NCBI GenBank assembly: GCA_964483155.1
Contig: CAZAAC010000001.1
Coordinates: 62,001 to 126,000, forward strand
Source of the DNA: JAAYYM01 sp964483155
GTDB taxonomy: Bacteria > Bacillota > Clostridia > Lachnospirales > Lachnospiraceae
Direction: 5' to 3'
Length of the DNA stretch: 64,000 nucleotides
A model generated the notes under the pieces. That model saw nothing but the letters and a program-made list of their open reading frames with translations. It had not been told where the DNA came from and made no database searches. The position numbers were made by a program, and so were the translations under genes. Below, piece by piece: positions 45,432-54,868 of the stretch; positions within the stretch are counted from its first letter, which is position 1; each line of letters opens with the position of its first letter.

Positions 45432-46817
45432 TCATTTCGACTCTTCCTGTTTCGTTGGCTCTTCTGAAAAAGCCGCTGTACTGTCCTCGGCATTAAACAA
45501 TACCATAATTGTCTGGAACAGTAGTTGTATATCTTTCAAAACACTGTAATTTTCAATATACATTAAATCCAACATTAATTTATCTCTCGAAGAAGTATTA
45601 TATCTCCCGATAATCTGCGCATACCCTGTAAGTCCTGCCTTCATACGCAGGCGATAAAGAAATTCTGGCATTTTCTTTGAATAGTCTTCCACATTTTCAA
45701 GCATTTCGGGACGTGGCCCGACTAAACTCATATCACCCTTCATAATATTATAAAACTGGGGCAACTCGTCTAATCGGTATTTACGTAGAAATTTTCCGAT
45801 TGACGTAACTCTGTCATCATCACCTGTAACTGAGTAATTTTCAACATTTTCTTTCATGGTACGGAATTTATAAATCATAAATATCTTACCATTCACAGTT
45901 GCTCGTTTCTGTTTAAACAAAACTTTACCACCGTCATTTTTTTTAATACAAATAGCACTAATCAATAATAATGGACTTGTGACAATTAATGCAAATACAG
46001 ATATTCCTATATCCATTAGCCTTTTAATAATTCTCTGCTCAAATGTAATTGTATGAAATTGTGAAAAAAAGAAAGACATATCATCAATAACTACCTGCTT
46101 GGAATTTCTCTCCAAAATATCAGCAATATAGGGATTAAAATAAATATTCTTCAAATTCTGATAACAAAAATCGACAATTTGCGTTCTTGTATCCACTGGT
46201 ACATCATATAAAAAAATTGTGTCTGCTGTCAGCATTTTTATTTCTAAATCCGATGCCTTATAATCAATAATCTCCATAATATGATAACGTTTCTTGAAGT
46301 CAAAAAGCGCTGAAGAAACCCTCTGCGCTCCTTGCAAATCCGAAGAAATAATCAAGCATTTTTCTGCCTCTTTAATCCAAAAATAGAAAGCATTACCTGC
46401 AAGTGTCATCAGAATAAAAATTATAATCTGCACACAAATAACCAGACACAGAATCCCCATATTTTCCAATTTGAATGTTTTGTTATTTGCATCATTTGTC
46501 TTCATGATATTTAACATAAAATACGTAATCAAATCTGTAATCACGCCTGCCAGTAACAAAGAATATACAATAGGTTTCGTCTTTCGAATACCAACATCAT
46601 ATTTTCCGTATGTCCCTGTCAGAAGAAATAAAATAATAACATAAGTAGACAGTGTGACTGCCGCTGTTCTGGATAATGTTATGATTTCTTTATTATCAAT
46701 TGAAAACAACAGAAAAAACGTTGCAAATGCCGCAGCGTAAAGGATAAATTTGAATAAAAACAAAATGCTTTTTTCAAATTTAACGCATATTTCTTTCCAT
46801 GTGTATTTCTTCTTCAT
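45432..46817 (-). CDS. Polyprenyl-phosphate sugar-phosphate transferase (repeat-unit initiator, WbaP/WcaJ type)
   Basis: This 461-residue enzyme transfers a sugar-1-phosphate from a nucleotide sugar to undecaprenyl phosphate, the first committed step of the repeat unit. The N-terminal half has about four or five membrane helices and a soluble CoA-binding-like linker. The catalytic half from ~258 starts with RIIKRLMDIGISVFALIV, then KRATVNGKIFMIYKFRTM with its catalytic Asp/Glu region, and DELPQFYNIMKGDMSLVGPR. AGGAG lies eight bases before the ATG at 46817; a TTG two codons earlier is rejected. It is the defining gene of the Wzy-dependent locus. Confidence 0.94.
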   Translation of the reverse strand: MKKKYTWKEICVKFEKSILFLFKFILYAAAFATFFLLFSIDNKEIITLSRTAAVTLSTYVIILFLLTGTYGKYDVGIRKTKPIVYSLLLAGVITDLITYFMLNIMKTNDANNKTFKLENMGILCLVICVQIIIFILMTLAGNAFYFWIKEAEKCLIISSDLQGAQRVSSALFDFKKRYHIMEIIDYKASDLEIKMLTADTIFLYDVPVDTRTQIVDFCYQNLKNIYFNPYIADILERNSKQVVIDDMSFFFSQFHTITFEQRIIKRLMDIGISVFALIVTSPLLLISAICIKKNDGGKVLFKQKRATVNGKIFMIYKFRTMKENVENYSVTGDDDRVTSIGKFLRKYRLDELPQFYNIMKGDMSLVGPRPEMLENVEDYSKKMPEFLYRLRMKAGLTGYAQIIGRYNTSSRDKLMLDLMYIENYSVLKDIQLLFQTIMVLFNAEDSTAAFSEEPTKQEESK

Positions 46818-46828
46818 ATGCAATTCTC

Positions 46829-48154
46829 CTACAAAGCATCATAGACTTCAGATATATACTCCTTATAACGTTTGCTTTTTTCATACAACATTGCGCGACG
46901 AATGCAATGTTCGCGTGTATACATCATACCTCTTTGTGCGATAATTCTCTCTATTGCTGCAATAACTCCCTGCATACTGTTTCGATCAACTGCAATACCA
47001 CAAGTCTCATCCAGGCTTTCTGGACTTCCCCCTGCCTTATAAGTTACAACCGGAGTCCCGCAAGCAAGTGCCTCAATATTAGTTGTTGGGAATGTATCTT
47101 CCAAAGTCAGGTTTACATAAACATCTGCCATGGAATACAAAGCCGAAAGTTCATCTATGCTGTCTGTCTTTGAAAGTCCTATAATAGATTCGGGTAAGGC
47201 ATTTAACTGCTCGTCATTTAATCCCAGCAGGATAATAACATACTTATCACTCAATGATTTAGCTAATGCTTCAAATTGTGCCAGACCTTTTCTTTCTCTC
47301 CATGGACTTGCAACACCTAATATTATAAATTTACCCCGCAGATTCAATTGATTTTTAAGCTGGAATATAATGTTTTCATCTTTTCGTTCCTCCTGCATTG
47401 GTCTAAACTTATCTAGTTCAATACCTGTTGGAATGACAACCGTATGGTAATTTTTTAGGAAAGACTGTTTTACGCGTGCTTCAAGCCATTTTGAAGGTGT
47501 AACAAGCATCATATTGTTAATATCAATTGCCGTAAACAACTGCTTTTTCTGTTCGAAATTTTTCTTAGAGGCATCCAACAATATCGATTTTGGGTACTCC
47601 ACCAACTGTTCACAAGTACAACATTGCGTCATCCATTTTGTGCAACCTATATATTCAAAGTGTGCACAATGTCCCGTAAAACTCCAACAATCATGTAATG
47701 TCCAAATGACCCTTTTCCCCGACTCTTTCAAATATTGAAACAAAATTTTAATATTGAGATAGTAGCCATGTATATTGTGTAAATGAACAATATCTGGGTT
47801 GAAATCTTCTATTACCTTAATAAGCTCTTTGGTTGCATGGATAGAATAAAAACCATGTCGATCTGTAATTCTGCTCAATCCACCATGGATAGAGACATCA
47901 AAATCCGAACCAATCCTGTAGGACTGATATCCTTCCGACGCTTCTCCTCTTCCATATGCAAGCATGCAAGTGTATCCATGTTCTGTCAGCACATCATACA
48001 AGCCTGTCATAATACGCCCTACGCTACCAGTGCCACAAACAGTATTGATTAAGAACACTTTCCTGTTTTCCATTATTTTTAGAGCACCCAAAGTCGCCTG
48101 TGTGTCGATTACACTGACCTGCTCAATTGTATCATCAATTTCAAATGTATCCAT
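46829..48154 (-). CDS. Family 4 glycosyltransferase
   Basis: The 441-residue protein has a GT-B fold. WTLHDCWSFTGHCAHFEY with the following Cys cluster (GCTKWMTQCCTCEQL) near 155-185 is typical of a GT4 subgroup found in exopolysaccharide clusters. The donor site is LGVASPWRERKGLAQFEALA near 275 and EDTFPTTNIEALACGTPVV near 365. The ATG at 48154 has AAGGAAG nine bases upstream; the TTG three codons earlier is a weaker start. It follows the CMP-sugar synthetase fusion. Confidence 0.88.
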   Translation of the reverse strand: MDTFEIDDTIEQVSVIDTQATLGALKIMENRKVFLINTVCGTGSVGRIMTGLYDVLTEHGYTCMLAYGRGEASEGYQSYRIGSDFDVSIHGGLSRITDRHGFYSIHATKELIKVIEDFNPDIVHLHNIHGYYLNIKILFQYLKESGKRVIWTLHDCWSFTGHCAHFEYIGCTKWMTQCCTCEQLVEYPKSILLDASKKNFEQKKQLFTAIDINNMMLVTPSKWLEARVKQSFLKNYHTVVIPTGIELDKFRPMQEERKDENIIFQLKNQLNLRGKFIILGVASPWRERKGLAQFEALAKSLSDKYVIILLGLNDEQLNALPESIIGLSKTDSIDELSALYSMADVYVNLTLEDTFPTTNIEALACGTPVVTYKAGGSPESLDETCGIAVDRNSMQGVIAAIERIIAQRGMMYTREHCIRRAMLYEKSKRYKEYISEVYDAL

Positions 48155-48195
48155 AATAACCAACTTCCTTTATCCATCCAACGGCCAAAGCGAAT

Positions 48196-49851
48196 TTAAT
48201 CGTCTTCGTTGTTTATTTCACTTTCTCCTAAAATCAGTCTGATTACCCTTTGCTGTCCTTTATGGAATTCCTTAGCCAACTGCAGATTCCGCATTTCTTT
48301 ACGGACCTTTGGTGTATCTATTAACCATCTTGTCGTTTGAATAATCGTAGTTGCATCCTGCTCACTACCAATTCCCAAATTAATAAATCCATTCTGTATT
48401 CCAGCAAATACATGCTCTGCTTCTCTTTTATTCTGTGCTAGTACAATAGCTGGAACACCCATACTGGCAAGCTCATAAACCGTTCTTCCTTGAGAGGTAA
48501 TCGCCAAATCCATTTTACTCATATAGGCACTGACGCGTTTAACATCATTATGAATATAAATACTATTTTCCTCATCTGTCGCAATTTTATTTTTATTTTC
48601 ATATGCAAATCCCGTAATGAAATGAAACTGAACCAATGGGTACTTAGTATGCAATGTTTTGCAAATCTCATAAAGGCGAGCTGTTAGATCTGATGGATCT
48701 GCACCTCCAAATATAATCATAATATTTTCTACTGTTTCAGAAAATTCTTTAGGAACCTCTTCTAAAAACTCATCTCTAATGCAAAAATACTTTGAGCCAT
48801 AGTATTCATTATGCAGTTTTTCGCCTCTTTCATAAAGTGCATTAATAACTGCATCCGCATATTTCGCGCCAGCTCCGATATCTTCAAAGTTAACAACTCT
48901 CTGCGCATACTTCGTGACCATTTTCATATAATCTTCTGTCGTATCTAGTATATCATTTACTAAAATATCAGGTTCATAATCAATAAGAAGCTGTTCGAAC
49001 TCATTGTCATTTTTTACGATTTTGACGGGGAAAAAGGATTCTTGCACTTTTCTAATACCCATCTCACTATCCTCATCAATCACAAATAGAAACTGATGTC
49101 CAGTCAGTTTATAGGCAAAAGTAAGACACCGATAAATGTGCCCCATGCCAAGTTGCTGCTTTCCAACTGTACGGAATATAATTTTTTTTCTTCTCAATAT
49201 ACTTTCCGCAACAATCCAGTCTGCTTCTGTATCAATATCCACAGCTTCATCCACGGAAATCTCATAGATACTTACTTTTTGACCGATTCTTCCTTGTTCC
49301 GAGACACATTCACGTTTCGTAATTAGAAATCCACCAGTCTCCACATAGTTTTTAGGTAATTCCTGACTGTTCAGCCTCTTTTCATAATTCTTTATTATGA
49401 CGCCATTCTCTTCTCTCCATGATAAATGTGGATTATTCATGGCTGAAATAATGGTATCATACGCTGCATGATGAAAAAACTCTATTGCTCTATGTAATGT
49501 TTCTGGCTTCAATGTCGGAGATGTTGCCTGCATCGTAATTACAGTATCATATTTTACATGATTCATGTTTTCCATCTCTAAAAGTGCATGGTTAATGACT
49601 GGATCCAGTGTTACGCGATCTGTTGCAAGTTCTTTCGGACGAACAATCACATCAACACCTAATTTGCTTACTATTCCGCCTAGTTCCTCATCATCCGTAG
49701 ATACTGCAATATCCACTTCCATATATTCTTTCAGACTTTTTGCATTTTGCAGTGCAAAATAAATCAATGGGCGTCCGCACATAAGCCGTACATTTTTTCT
49801 CGGTATTCTTTTAGAGCCTCCTCTAGCCGGTATTACAATTAATGTTCTCAT
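48196..49851 (-). CDS. Fused CMP-nonulosonate synthetase and PseG-like sugar-nucleotide hydrolase
   Basis: The 551-residue protein joins two steps of nonulosonic acid (sialic acid-like) synthesis. Residues 1-220 are a cytidylyltransferase of the NeuA/PseF type: VIPARGGSKRIPRKN at the start, TMQATSPTLKPE, and DIDTEADW near 210. Residues 222-551 are a PseG-like GT-B domain: FRTVGKQQLGMGHIYRCLTF, then IIFGGADPSDLT near 378 and ITSQGRTVYELASMGVPAIV near 460. PseG removes UDP from the 2,4-diamino sugar; PseF activates the finished nine-carbon sugar with CMP. A NeuB-type synthase is encoded two genes upstream. Pseudaminic or a related acid is therefore likely. Confidence 0.9.
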   Translation of the reverse strand: MRTLIVIPARGGSKRIPRKNVRLMCGRPLIYFALQNAKSLKEYMEVDIAVSTDDEELGGIVSKLGVDVIVRPKELATDRVTLDPVINHALLEMENMNHVKYDTVITMQATSPTLKPETLHRAIEFFHHAAYDTIISAMNNPHLSWREENGVIIKNYEKRLNSQELPKNYVETGGFLITKRECVSEQGRIGQKVSIYEISVDEAVDIDTEADWIVAESILRRKKIIFRTVGKQQLGMGHIYRCLTFAYKLTGHQFLFVIDEDSEMGIRKVQESFFPVKIVKNDNEFEQLLIDYEPDILVNDILDTTEDYMKMVTKYAQRVVNFEDIGAGAKYADAVINALYERGEKLHNEYYGSKYFCIRDEFLEEVPKEFSETVENIMIIFGGADPSDLTARLYEICKTLHTKYPLVQFHFITGFAYENKNKIATDEENSIYIHNDVKRVSAYMSKMDLAITSQGRTVYELASMGVPAIVLAQNKREAEHVFAGIQNGFINLGIGSEQDATTIIQTTRWLIDTPKVRKEMRNLQLAKEFHKGQQRVIRLILGESEINNEDD

Positions 49852-49854
49852 CCA

Positions 49855-51288
49855 TTATCCTCTGTTAAATTTTATTTTAATGATATTAATCCCTATCAGT
49901 ATATCACGTCTTTTGATAATTGCCAAAATTCCGAGTACGACTGCTGCTAATGCATATCTCATAAGAATAGTATCATACAATAATGTTAATCCCATTCCAA
50001 GTATCAAACTGAATATCATCATACAAAAAATAAAGACATTGGCATATAACCGTTTTTTAAGAATAAACCTTGTTGCCACATAATGAAAAAGCATAAGGAA
50101 CAAATAACTGATTAATGTCGTATATGCTGCAATCAAATATCCATACTGTGGAATCAGCCAAAGATTCAAAAAATAATTTATTATGGCTGCCGATACAGAA
50201 CTGATTGCAATAATCGCTGTCTTTTTATAAAACAACTCAAGATTAACGTAATTGGTATAAAAATACTGTGCCAAAGTCCCCAGTGCTATAGGCGGAATCA
50301 CCCATTTAGCAACCCAATAGTCTTCTGAACCCATCAACAGCACTACCTCTGGCGCTACTGTAATAAAACCAATTGTCAGGAATACGCCCAGTGCAATGAT
50401 CTTTTTATTGATGGCCCTGATTTGGTCTTTCTTTCCGTTGTACAGCTGTTCATTAAACCAAGGCAGCCATGCCTGCCCTATCGCATTTGTAAACATAGAC
50501 AATAATGTTGCAATACCATACCCCCAGCCATACAGACCTGCCTCTGCTTCTCCGCACATATCCTTTATCATAATTCTGTCTACTTGTGCGAGTACAATCA
50601 GTGCCAAAGCATGCGGAATCATTGGAAGGCCTATCTTTAAAGCATATGCCCAGTATTCTCTGTTATAAAATACTTTTCCCTGTCTAAATATTCTGATATA
50701 GAAAAATATGCCTAGCATAAAGGTCATTACCAATGTACCCAGTATCTTACCAAAGTAACGTTCATTACTAAATAAAAGCATTAATAAAATAGACATTATT
50801 ACAGTTCCAATACAAATAATAGCAGATATGATAATACTTTGCTTAAACTGATACTCATATTTACACTTTTGTAGCATATACTCTACAGATGGCGCTATTA
50901 CCAAATAAACAAATAGCACTATTACCAGTGGAATTTCATATTGCATCCATGTTGACAATTGTTTCCCCAAAAAAAGTGCAATTATTAATACCCCAAAAGC
51001 AAATGTACTTGATAGTGATTGTAATGAGGACAAGTACTCATCAAATTTTTCTTTAAAATCTAGCTTGGCTCGTCCTATACTGTATACAACACATAAGCAT
51101 GTAAACACATTAATGATTTCAATCCATGAATTAAAGGTGTTCGCAATCCCGTAATCATCTGGTGTCAACATCCTGGTATAAATCGGAGATGTAATGATAC
51201 CTACAGAACGTATTGCCACGCTTGATGCTGTATACCAAAAGCCAGCTTTCACTGCCGTCTTCCCGCTTGTTTCTTCCACTAATGCCAT
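49855..51288 (-). CDS. Wzx-type flippase (MOP superfamily)
   Basis: The protein of 477 residues has 12-14 membrane helices. The start KAGFWYTASSVAIRSVGIIT with SPIYTRMLTPDDYGI and LGQAWLPWF-like middle region is characteristic of repeat-unit flippases. It lies between the NeuB-type synthase and the CMP-synthetase fusion, so it probably moves the nonulosonate-containing lipid-linked repeat unit. The stop of the NeuB gene directly abuts its ATG. Confidence 0.9.
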   Translation of the reverse strand: MALVEETSGKTAVKAGFWYTASSVAIRSVGIITSPIYTRMLTPDDYGIANTFNSWIEIINVFTCLCVVYSIGRAKLDFKEKFDEYLSSLQSLSSTFAFGVLIIALFLGKQLSTWMQYEIPLVIVLFVYLVIAPSVEYMLQKCKYEYQFKQSIIISAIICIGTVIMSILLMLLFSNERYFGKILGTLVMTFMLGIFFYIRIFRQGKVFYNREYWAYALKIGLPMIPHALALIVLAQVDRIMIKDMCGEAEAGLYGWGYGIATLLSMFTNAIGQAWLPWFNEQLYNGKKDQIRAINKKIIALGVFLTIGFITVAPEVVLLMGSEDYWVAKWVIPPIALGTLAQYFYTNYVNLELFYKKTAIIAISSVSAAIINYFLNLWLIPQYGYLIAAYTTLISYLFLMLFHYVATRFILKKRLYANVFIFCMMIFSLILGMGLTLLYDTILMRYALAAVVLGILAIIKRRDILIGINIIKIKFNRG

Positions 51289-52209
51289 TTATTTTATCAT
51301 CCCATCCATGAGGATTGTATCCTCTGCAATTAATNNNNNNNNNNNNNNNNNNNNNNNNNNNNNNNNNNNNNNNNNNNNNNNNNNNNNNNNNNNNNNNNNN
51401 NNNNNNNNNNNNNNNNNNNNNNNNNNNNNNNNNNCATGATAATGATCATTCCCAGAAAGCGTTTTATCCAATGTGAAATGCTTTTCAATACAGACCGCAC
51501 CCAGATTATATGCTGTCTTAATAATATCGCAATCCTCCGTCGGCTTTGTATGATCTGAATACCCTATTACCAACTCAGGAAATTGCCTTGACAATGAAAT
51601 GATTTTATTCAAATTCGCATCTGCATAGGGTGTTGGATACTCCAAAACACAATGCATTAAAACAATTCTCTTATCATTATGCTTTCGAATCATATCTATA
51701 GCTGCTTCTATTTCAGGTAATTCAGATGCGCCAACTGATAATATAATGGGCTTATTCTTTTTCGCCTGATACTCAATAAAAGGAAGATTTGATAAGTCAG
51801 AAGAGGATATCTTATATACATTCATTAAGCCGTCCAGATAATCTGCGGCTTCATAATCAAAAGCAGTAGAAAAGAACTCAATTCCTATTAGGTCAGCATA
51901 TTCCTTTAACTCTTTATACTCCTCATATCCAAAGCAATCAAATTTGCGAAACAACTCATATTGTGATGTGGTTGCTTCCTCTGTCGTATCCCAATACGAG
52001 GGAGATGCCTTAGCTGCCAAAGTGCCAGCTTTATATGTCTGAAATTTTACTGCATGAATTCCAGCCTCTTTTGCCTTTTTAATCATTAGCTTGGCGGCTT
52101 CCATCGGCGTTATATTTTCTTTAGTCGCAATATCATAATAATTTACGCCTATTTCGGCTATTAATACAAACTGTCTGGCATCCAATCGCTTACATATAGT
52201 GCTATCCAT
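51289..52209 (-). CDS. NeuB-type nonulosonate synthase, interrupted by an assembly gap
   Basis: This enzyme condenses phosphoenolpyruvate with a six-carbon amino sugar. FVLIAEIGVNYYDIAT near residue 14, HAVKFQTYKAGTLAAKAS near 55, FSTAFDYEAADYLD, KISSSDLSN near 138, MHCVLEYPTPYADANLN near 190 and EKHFTLDKTLSGNDHYH near 250 are typical. The usual NHNG after AEIG is NYYD. A run of 100 N (51335-51434) then replaces most of the linker and SAF domain; only the last residues (LIAEDTILMDGMIK) remain and fit the end of a SAF domain. NeuB proteins are about 340 residues, so the true gap is probably larger than 100 bases. NeuB, PseI and LegI cannot be separated. Confidence 0.85.
   Translation of the reverse strand: MDSTICKRLDARQFVLIAEIGVNYYDIATKENITPMEAAKLMIKKAKEAGIHAVKFQTYKAGTLAAKASPSYWDTTEEATTSQYELFRKFDCFGYEEYKELKEYADLIGIEFFSTAFDYEAADYLDGLMNVYKISSSDLSNLPFIEYQAKKNKPIILSVGASELPEIEAAIDMIRKHNDKRIVLMHCVLEYPTPYADANLNKIISLSRQFPELVIGYSDHTKPTEDCDIIKTAYNLGAVCIEKHFTLDKTLSGNDHYHXXXXXXXXXXXXXXXXXXXXXXXXXXXXXXXXXXLIAEDTILMDGMIK
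51335..51434. other. Assembly gap of 100 N
   Basis: Exactly 100 undetermined bases lie inside the NeuB-type gene. A round value of 100 is the usual placeholder for a gap of unknown size, so distances across it should not be trusted. Confidence 0.99.
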
Positions 52210-53823
52210 TTATATAGTCTCCCTTTTATGTTCCTTTATCCATGTTTCATAACCGCAGTTATAAAAATCTCTAAGTGTATCTAGTTCCTGATGAAACCTC
52301 TCATCCCTTTGCTCTTTACCCGCAAGAATCTTTTCAGCCTGCCCCATCAGATAAAACACATTTAATTCAAAACCAATATCCTTCACTGTTTGTAAGTATG
52401 CTGCACAGGAATGCTTATTGTCAACATCTCCAAAATCACGTATTAATTGTGGAAGATCCTCAAAACTTCTGACCCTTGTGATTCCATCAATCAATGCAAA
52501 TGGGACATCTCCAAATAAGATTGATTTTTTACCGAGCAGTGCTGCTTCAAATGCAGTTGTTCCGACAATTGTCACTACCCCTTTTGCCTTCATAAGCCAA
52601 GGTTTCGGGTCATCATAGTAATTAACCTGTACTAGCCTTACATTATGCAGTTCCTTCACCTTTTTATAAAATTCTATGCTTCTTTCCCCAAGCATTGCCT
52701 GGTGCTCCTTAACATACAATCTCCATCCCACCGGCAGCGACTTTGATACCTGTTCTATTAAATTGCATTCATCAACATAATAGGAGGCTTTTACAAAGAC
52801 TGTAGACTCTGGTATTAAGTGCAAGGGCATATATACATAGTTTTCTCCCTCAATCGGATTTTCAAATACCTTGTTCCTACCCATATACTTTCTTCTTTGA
52901 AGCTCTACCTGTAGATAATGTCTGATATATGGCAGGCTCGGTGCATATAATATTTTATTGGAACGTTTTAGTTTTAGATTCTTCTTTGTAATATCCATAT
53001 TCCAAAAATAATGTAGCTTTCCGCGCATTACCCGAGCAATCCAAAATAAACTGCTTCTTCTGTATTGCGCCGTCACAGTACCAGCAAATTCAGGATTCAT
53101 AATAGACGACTCTTTTTGGTAGGTGTCTATATAGGCATACATTTCTGCTAGTTCTTCTCTGGGTTTTTTGAAATTCTCTCTATATTTCTTTTCCATATAA
53201 GAATCTATCCCGACTGTATTCTGGAAAGTAGGATACTTATACAATCCAAATTTAGAATATTCAATTGTAATATAAGGAATACCTCTCTTATATGACACCT
53301 CATTAATAATCGTACGTTGTAGCTCCGCATTATCAAAGTCCAATATCATATCTGGCTTAAACTCATCAAATATGCTTAATATTTTCTTATAATTTAGTTC
53401 CAGCCAATACATATTCTCATCATAATTCGTTAAGGACCAGTAATATCTAAAGTGATAATGTCTTGTGTTTTCTTGTGAGCTCATAAGCTGCAGATTCAAA
53501 TTTTTATAATGTGAGTACTCTCGCTCAATTTCCTCCAAATATGCCATATCCACTGGTGATTTTTCTGATTGCAGGCCTTTCGTATAGGTGTCACATATAT
53601 CCTTTACATCGTATAGCTTTACATCAGGTAACTTTTCCTTAAATTTATAATATGAATTCTGATTATAATAGCACTTGTTATAACTGCACTCAGAAGACAT
53701 AATATAAAAAGCCGCCACTTCATTATCAGCTTTTAATTCCTCTGCCAAAAACCACAATGGCATGGAATAGGTTTCTCTGCAGACAAATAATATTTTCTTT
53801 CCCGTTAAATGATTTTTCTGCAT
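52210..53823 (-). CDS. Capsule polysaccharide synthesis protein (KpsS/LipB-like, Capsule_synth family)
   Basis: The 537-residue protein has a GT-B-like C-terminal half: YVYMPLHLIPESTVFVKASYY near 330, SKSLPVGWRLYVKEHQAMLG near 365 and TIVGTTAFEAALLGKKSIL near 425. These match proteins related to the retaining Kdo transferases KpsS/KpsC, which are often found with nonulosonate genes. It directly abuts the NeuB-type gene, and it may transfer the nonulosonic acid. The N-terminal half (about 1-290) is less conserved. Its role as a CMP-sugar-using transferase is inferred from neighbours. Confidence 0.8.
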   Translation of the reverse strand: MQKNHLTGKKILFVCRETYSMPLWFLAEELKADNEVAAFYIMSSECSYNKCYYNQNSYYKFKEKLPDVKLYDVKDICDTYTKGLQSEKSPVDMAYLEEIEREYSHYKNLNLQLMSSQENTRHYHFRYYWSLTNYDENMYWLELNYKKILSIFDEFKPDMILDFDNAELQRTIINEVSYKRGIPYITIEYSKFGLYKYPTFQNTVGIDSYMEKKYRENFKKPREELAEMYAYIDTYQKESSIMNPEFAGTVTAQYRRSSLFWIARVMRGKLHYFWNMDITKKNLKLKRSNKILYAPSLPYIRHYLQVELQRRKYMGRNKVFENPIEGENYVYMPLHLIPESTVFVKASYYVDECNLIEQVSKSLPVGWRLYVKEHQAMLGERSIEFYKKVKELHNVRLVQVNYYDDPKPWLMKAKGVVTIVGTTAFEAALLGKKSILFGDVPFALIDGITRVRSFEDLPQLIRDFGDVDNKHSCAAYLQTVKDIGFELNVFYLMGQAEKILAGKEQRDERFHQELDTLRDFYNCGYETWIKEHKRETI

Positions 53824-54864
53824 CTATTCATTCCTCTTCTCCAACTGTGCAAAGGTTTTCGTCCAGTTGGTTCCTGTTTGATAAGTTCGATGTTTTTTTA
53901 AAAAACGATTTCTTCTCTCTTTGGTTATCTGTCCGAATAACCATGGATCGTAGGCACATAACACTGTTTTTATCTTAATACTGTTTGCAACTGCTTTATT
54001 ATCTAAAATATCTTTTACATGTAAGCGTACATATGAAATATATTCCATGTCTCTTTTTCTGCTGTATCCACAAAATAGAATATTATTTTGAATAACGCTC
54101 ATATTCTCATACACAAGAAAATAGGTGACAGCTTTTGATAGCTCTGGATATTTTGAAAGAATATAATCACACATCTCATAATCATTTTTTAATGATAAAA
54201 TCAAATTATCTGCTACCCGCGAACCACTATCTTCACTTATCCTAAAATAGTATTTAGGTGCTGTATCATATACAATTCTATCGGCCATGCCTAAAAGCTG
54301 GTAACCTACTTTGCGATCCTCCACTCTTTCTCCCTCAGGAAAACGAAGTGTTTCAAACAAAGAACGCTTATACAGCTTGTCCCATAAATGCAGAAAAAAA
54401 CCTTTTTGATACAGGAGTTGCTCAAATACCTCATATCCATTCATAACAAATTCCGTATGCGTAGTACTTCCTTCAATGCCATTTACATATGCATCATATT
54501 TTCCGATTACAGATATATCAGCATCATATCTGACACTATTGTTTAGCATACACGCAAACATGTCTGCATCCACCCAGTCATCTCCATCAACAAATCCAAT
54601 ATAGGCACCTGTTGCAGCGCTAAGTCCATGGTTTCTGGCAACGGCAACGCCGCGGGGCTCTTCTTTTAATAGTACGATACGGTCATCTTCACTGGCAAAA
54701 TCATCGCCGATTTTTTCACAGGCTGTGTCACCTGTTCCCAGAACCAGTATTATTTCAAGATTCTCATATGTCTGTTGTGTGACCGACTTCAAACATTGTG
54801 CGAGAAATTTCTCTACTTTATATGCAATTATAATCACACTGATTTTAGGGCTATGATTTTCCAT
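53824..54864 (-). CDS. Family 2 glycosyltransferase
   Basis: This GT2 enzyme of 346 residues opens with PKISVIIIAYKVEKFLAQCL, followed by NLEIILVLGTGDTACEKIG near 35 where the usual DDGS is replaced by GTGD, and FVDGDDWVDADMFACML (metal site) near 90. The C-terminal region after ~220 is helical and unassigned. The ATG at 54864 has GAGG nine bases before it; one five codons earlier overlaps the preceding gene. It is abutted by the capsule-synthesis gene. Confidence 0.88.
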   Translation of the reverse strand: MENHSPKISVIIIAYKVEKFLAQCLKSVTQQTYENLEIILVLGTGDTACEKIGDDFASEDDRIVLLKEEPRGVAVARNHGLSAATGAYIGFVDGDDWVDADMFACMLNNSVRYDADISVIGKYDAYVNGIEGSTTHTEFVMNGYEVFEQLLYQKGFFLHLWDKLYKRSLFETLRFPEGERVEDRKVGYQLLGMADRIVYDTAPKYYFRISEDSGSRVADNLILSLKNDYEMCDYILSKYPELSKAVTYFLVYENMSVIQNNILFCGYSRKRDMEYISYVRLHVKDILDNKAVANSIKIKTVLCAYDPWLFGQITKERRNRFLKKHRTYQTGTNWTKTFAQLEKRNE

Positions 54865-54868
54865 ACTT

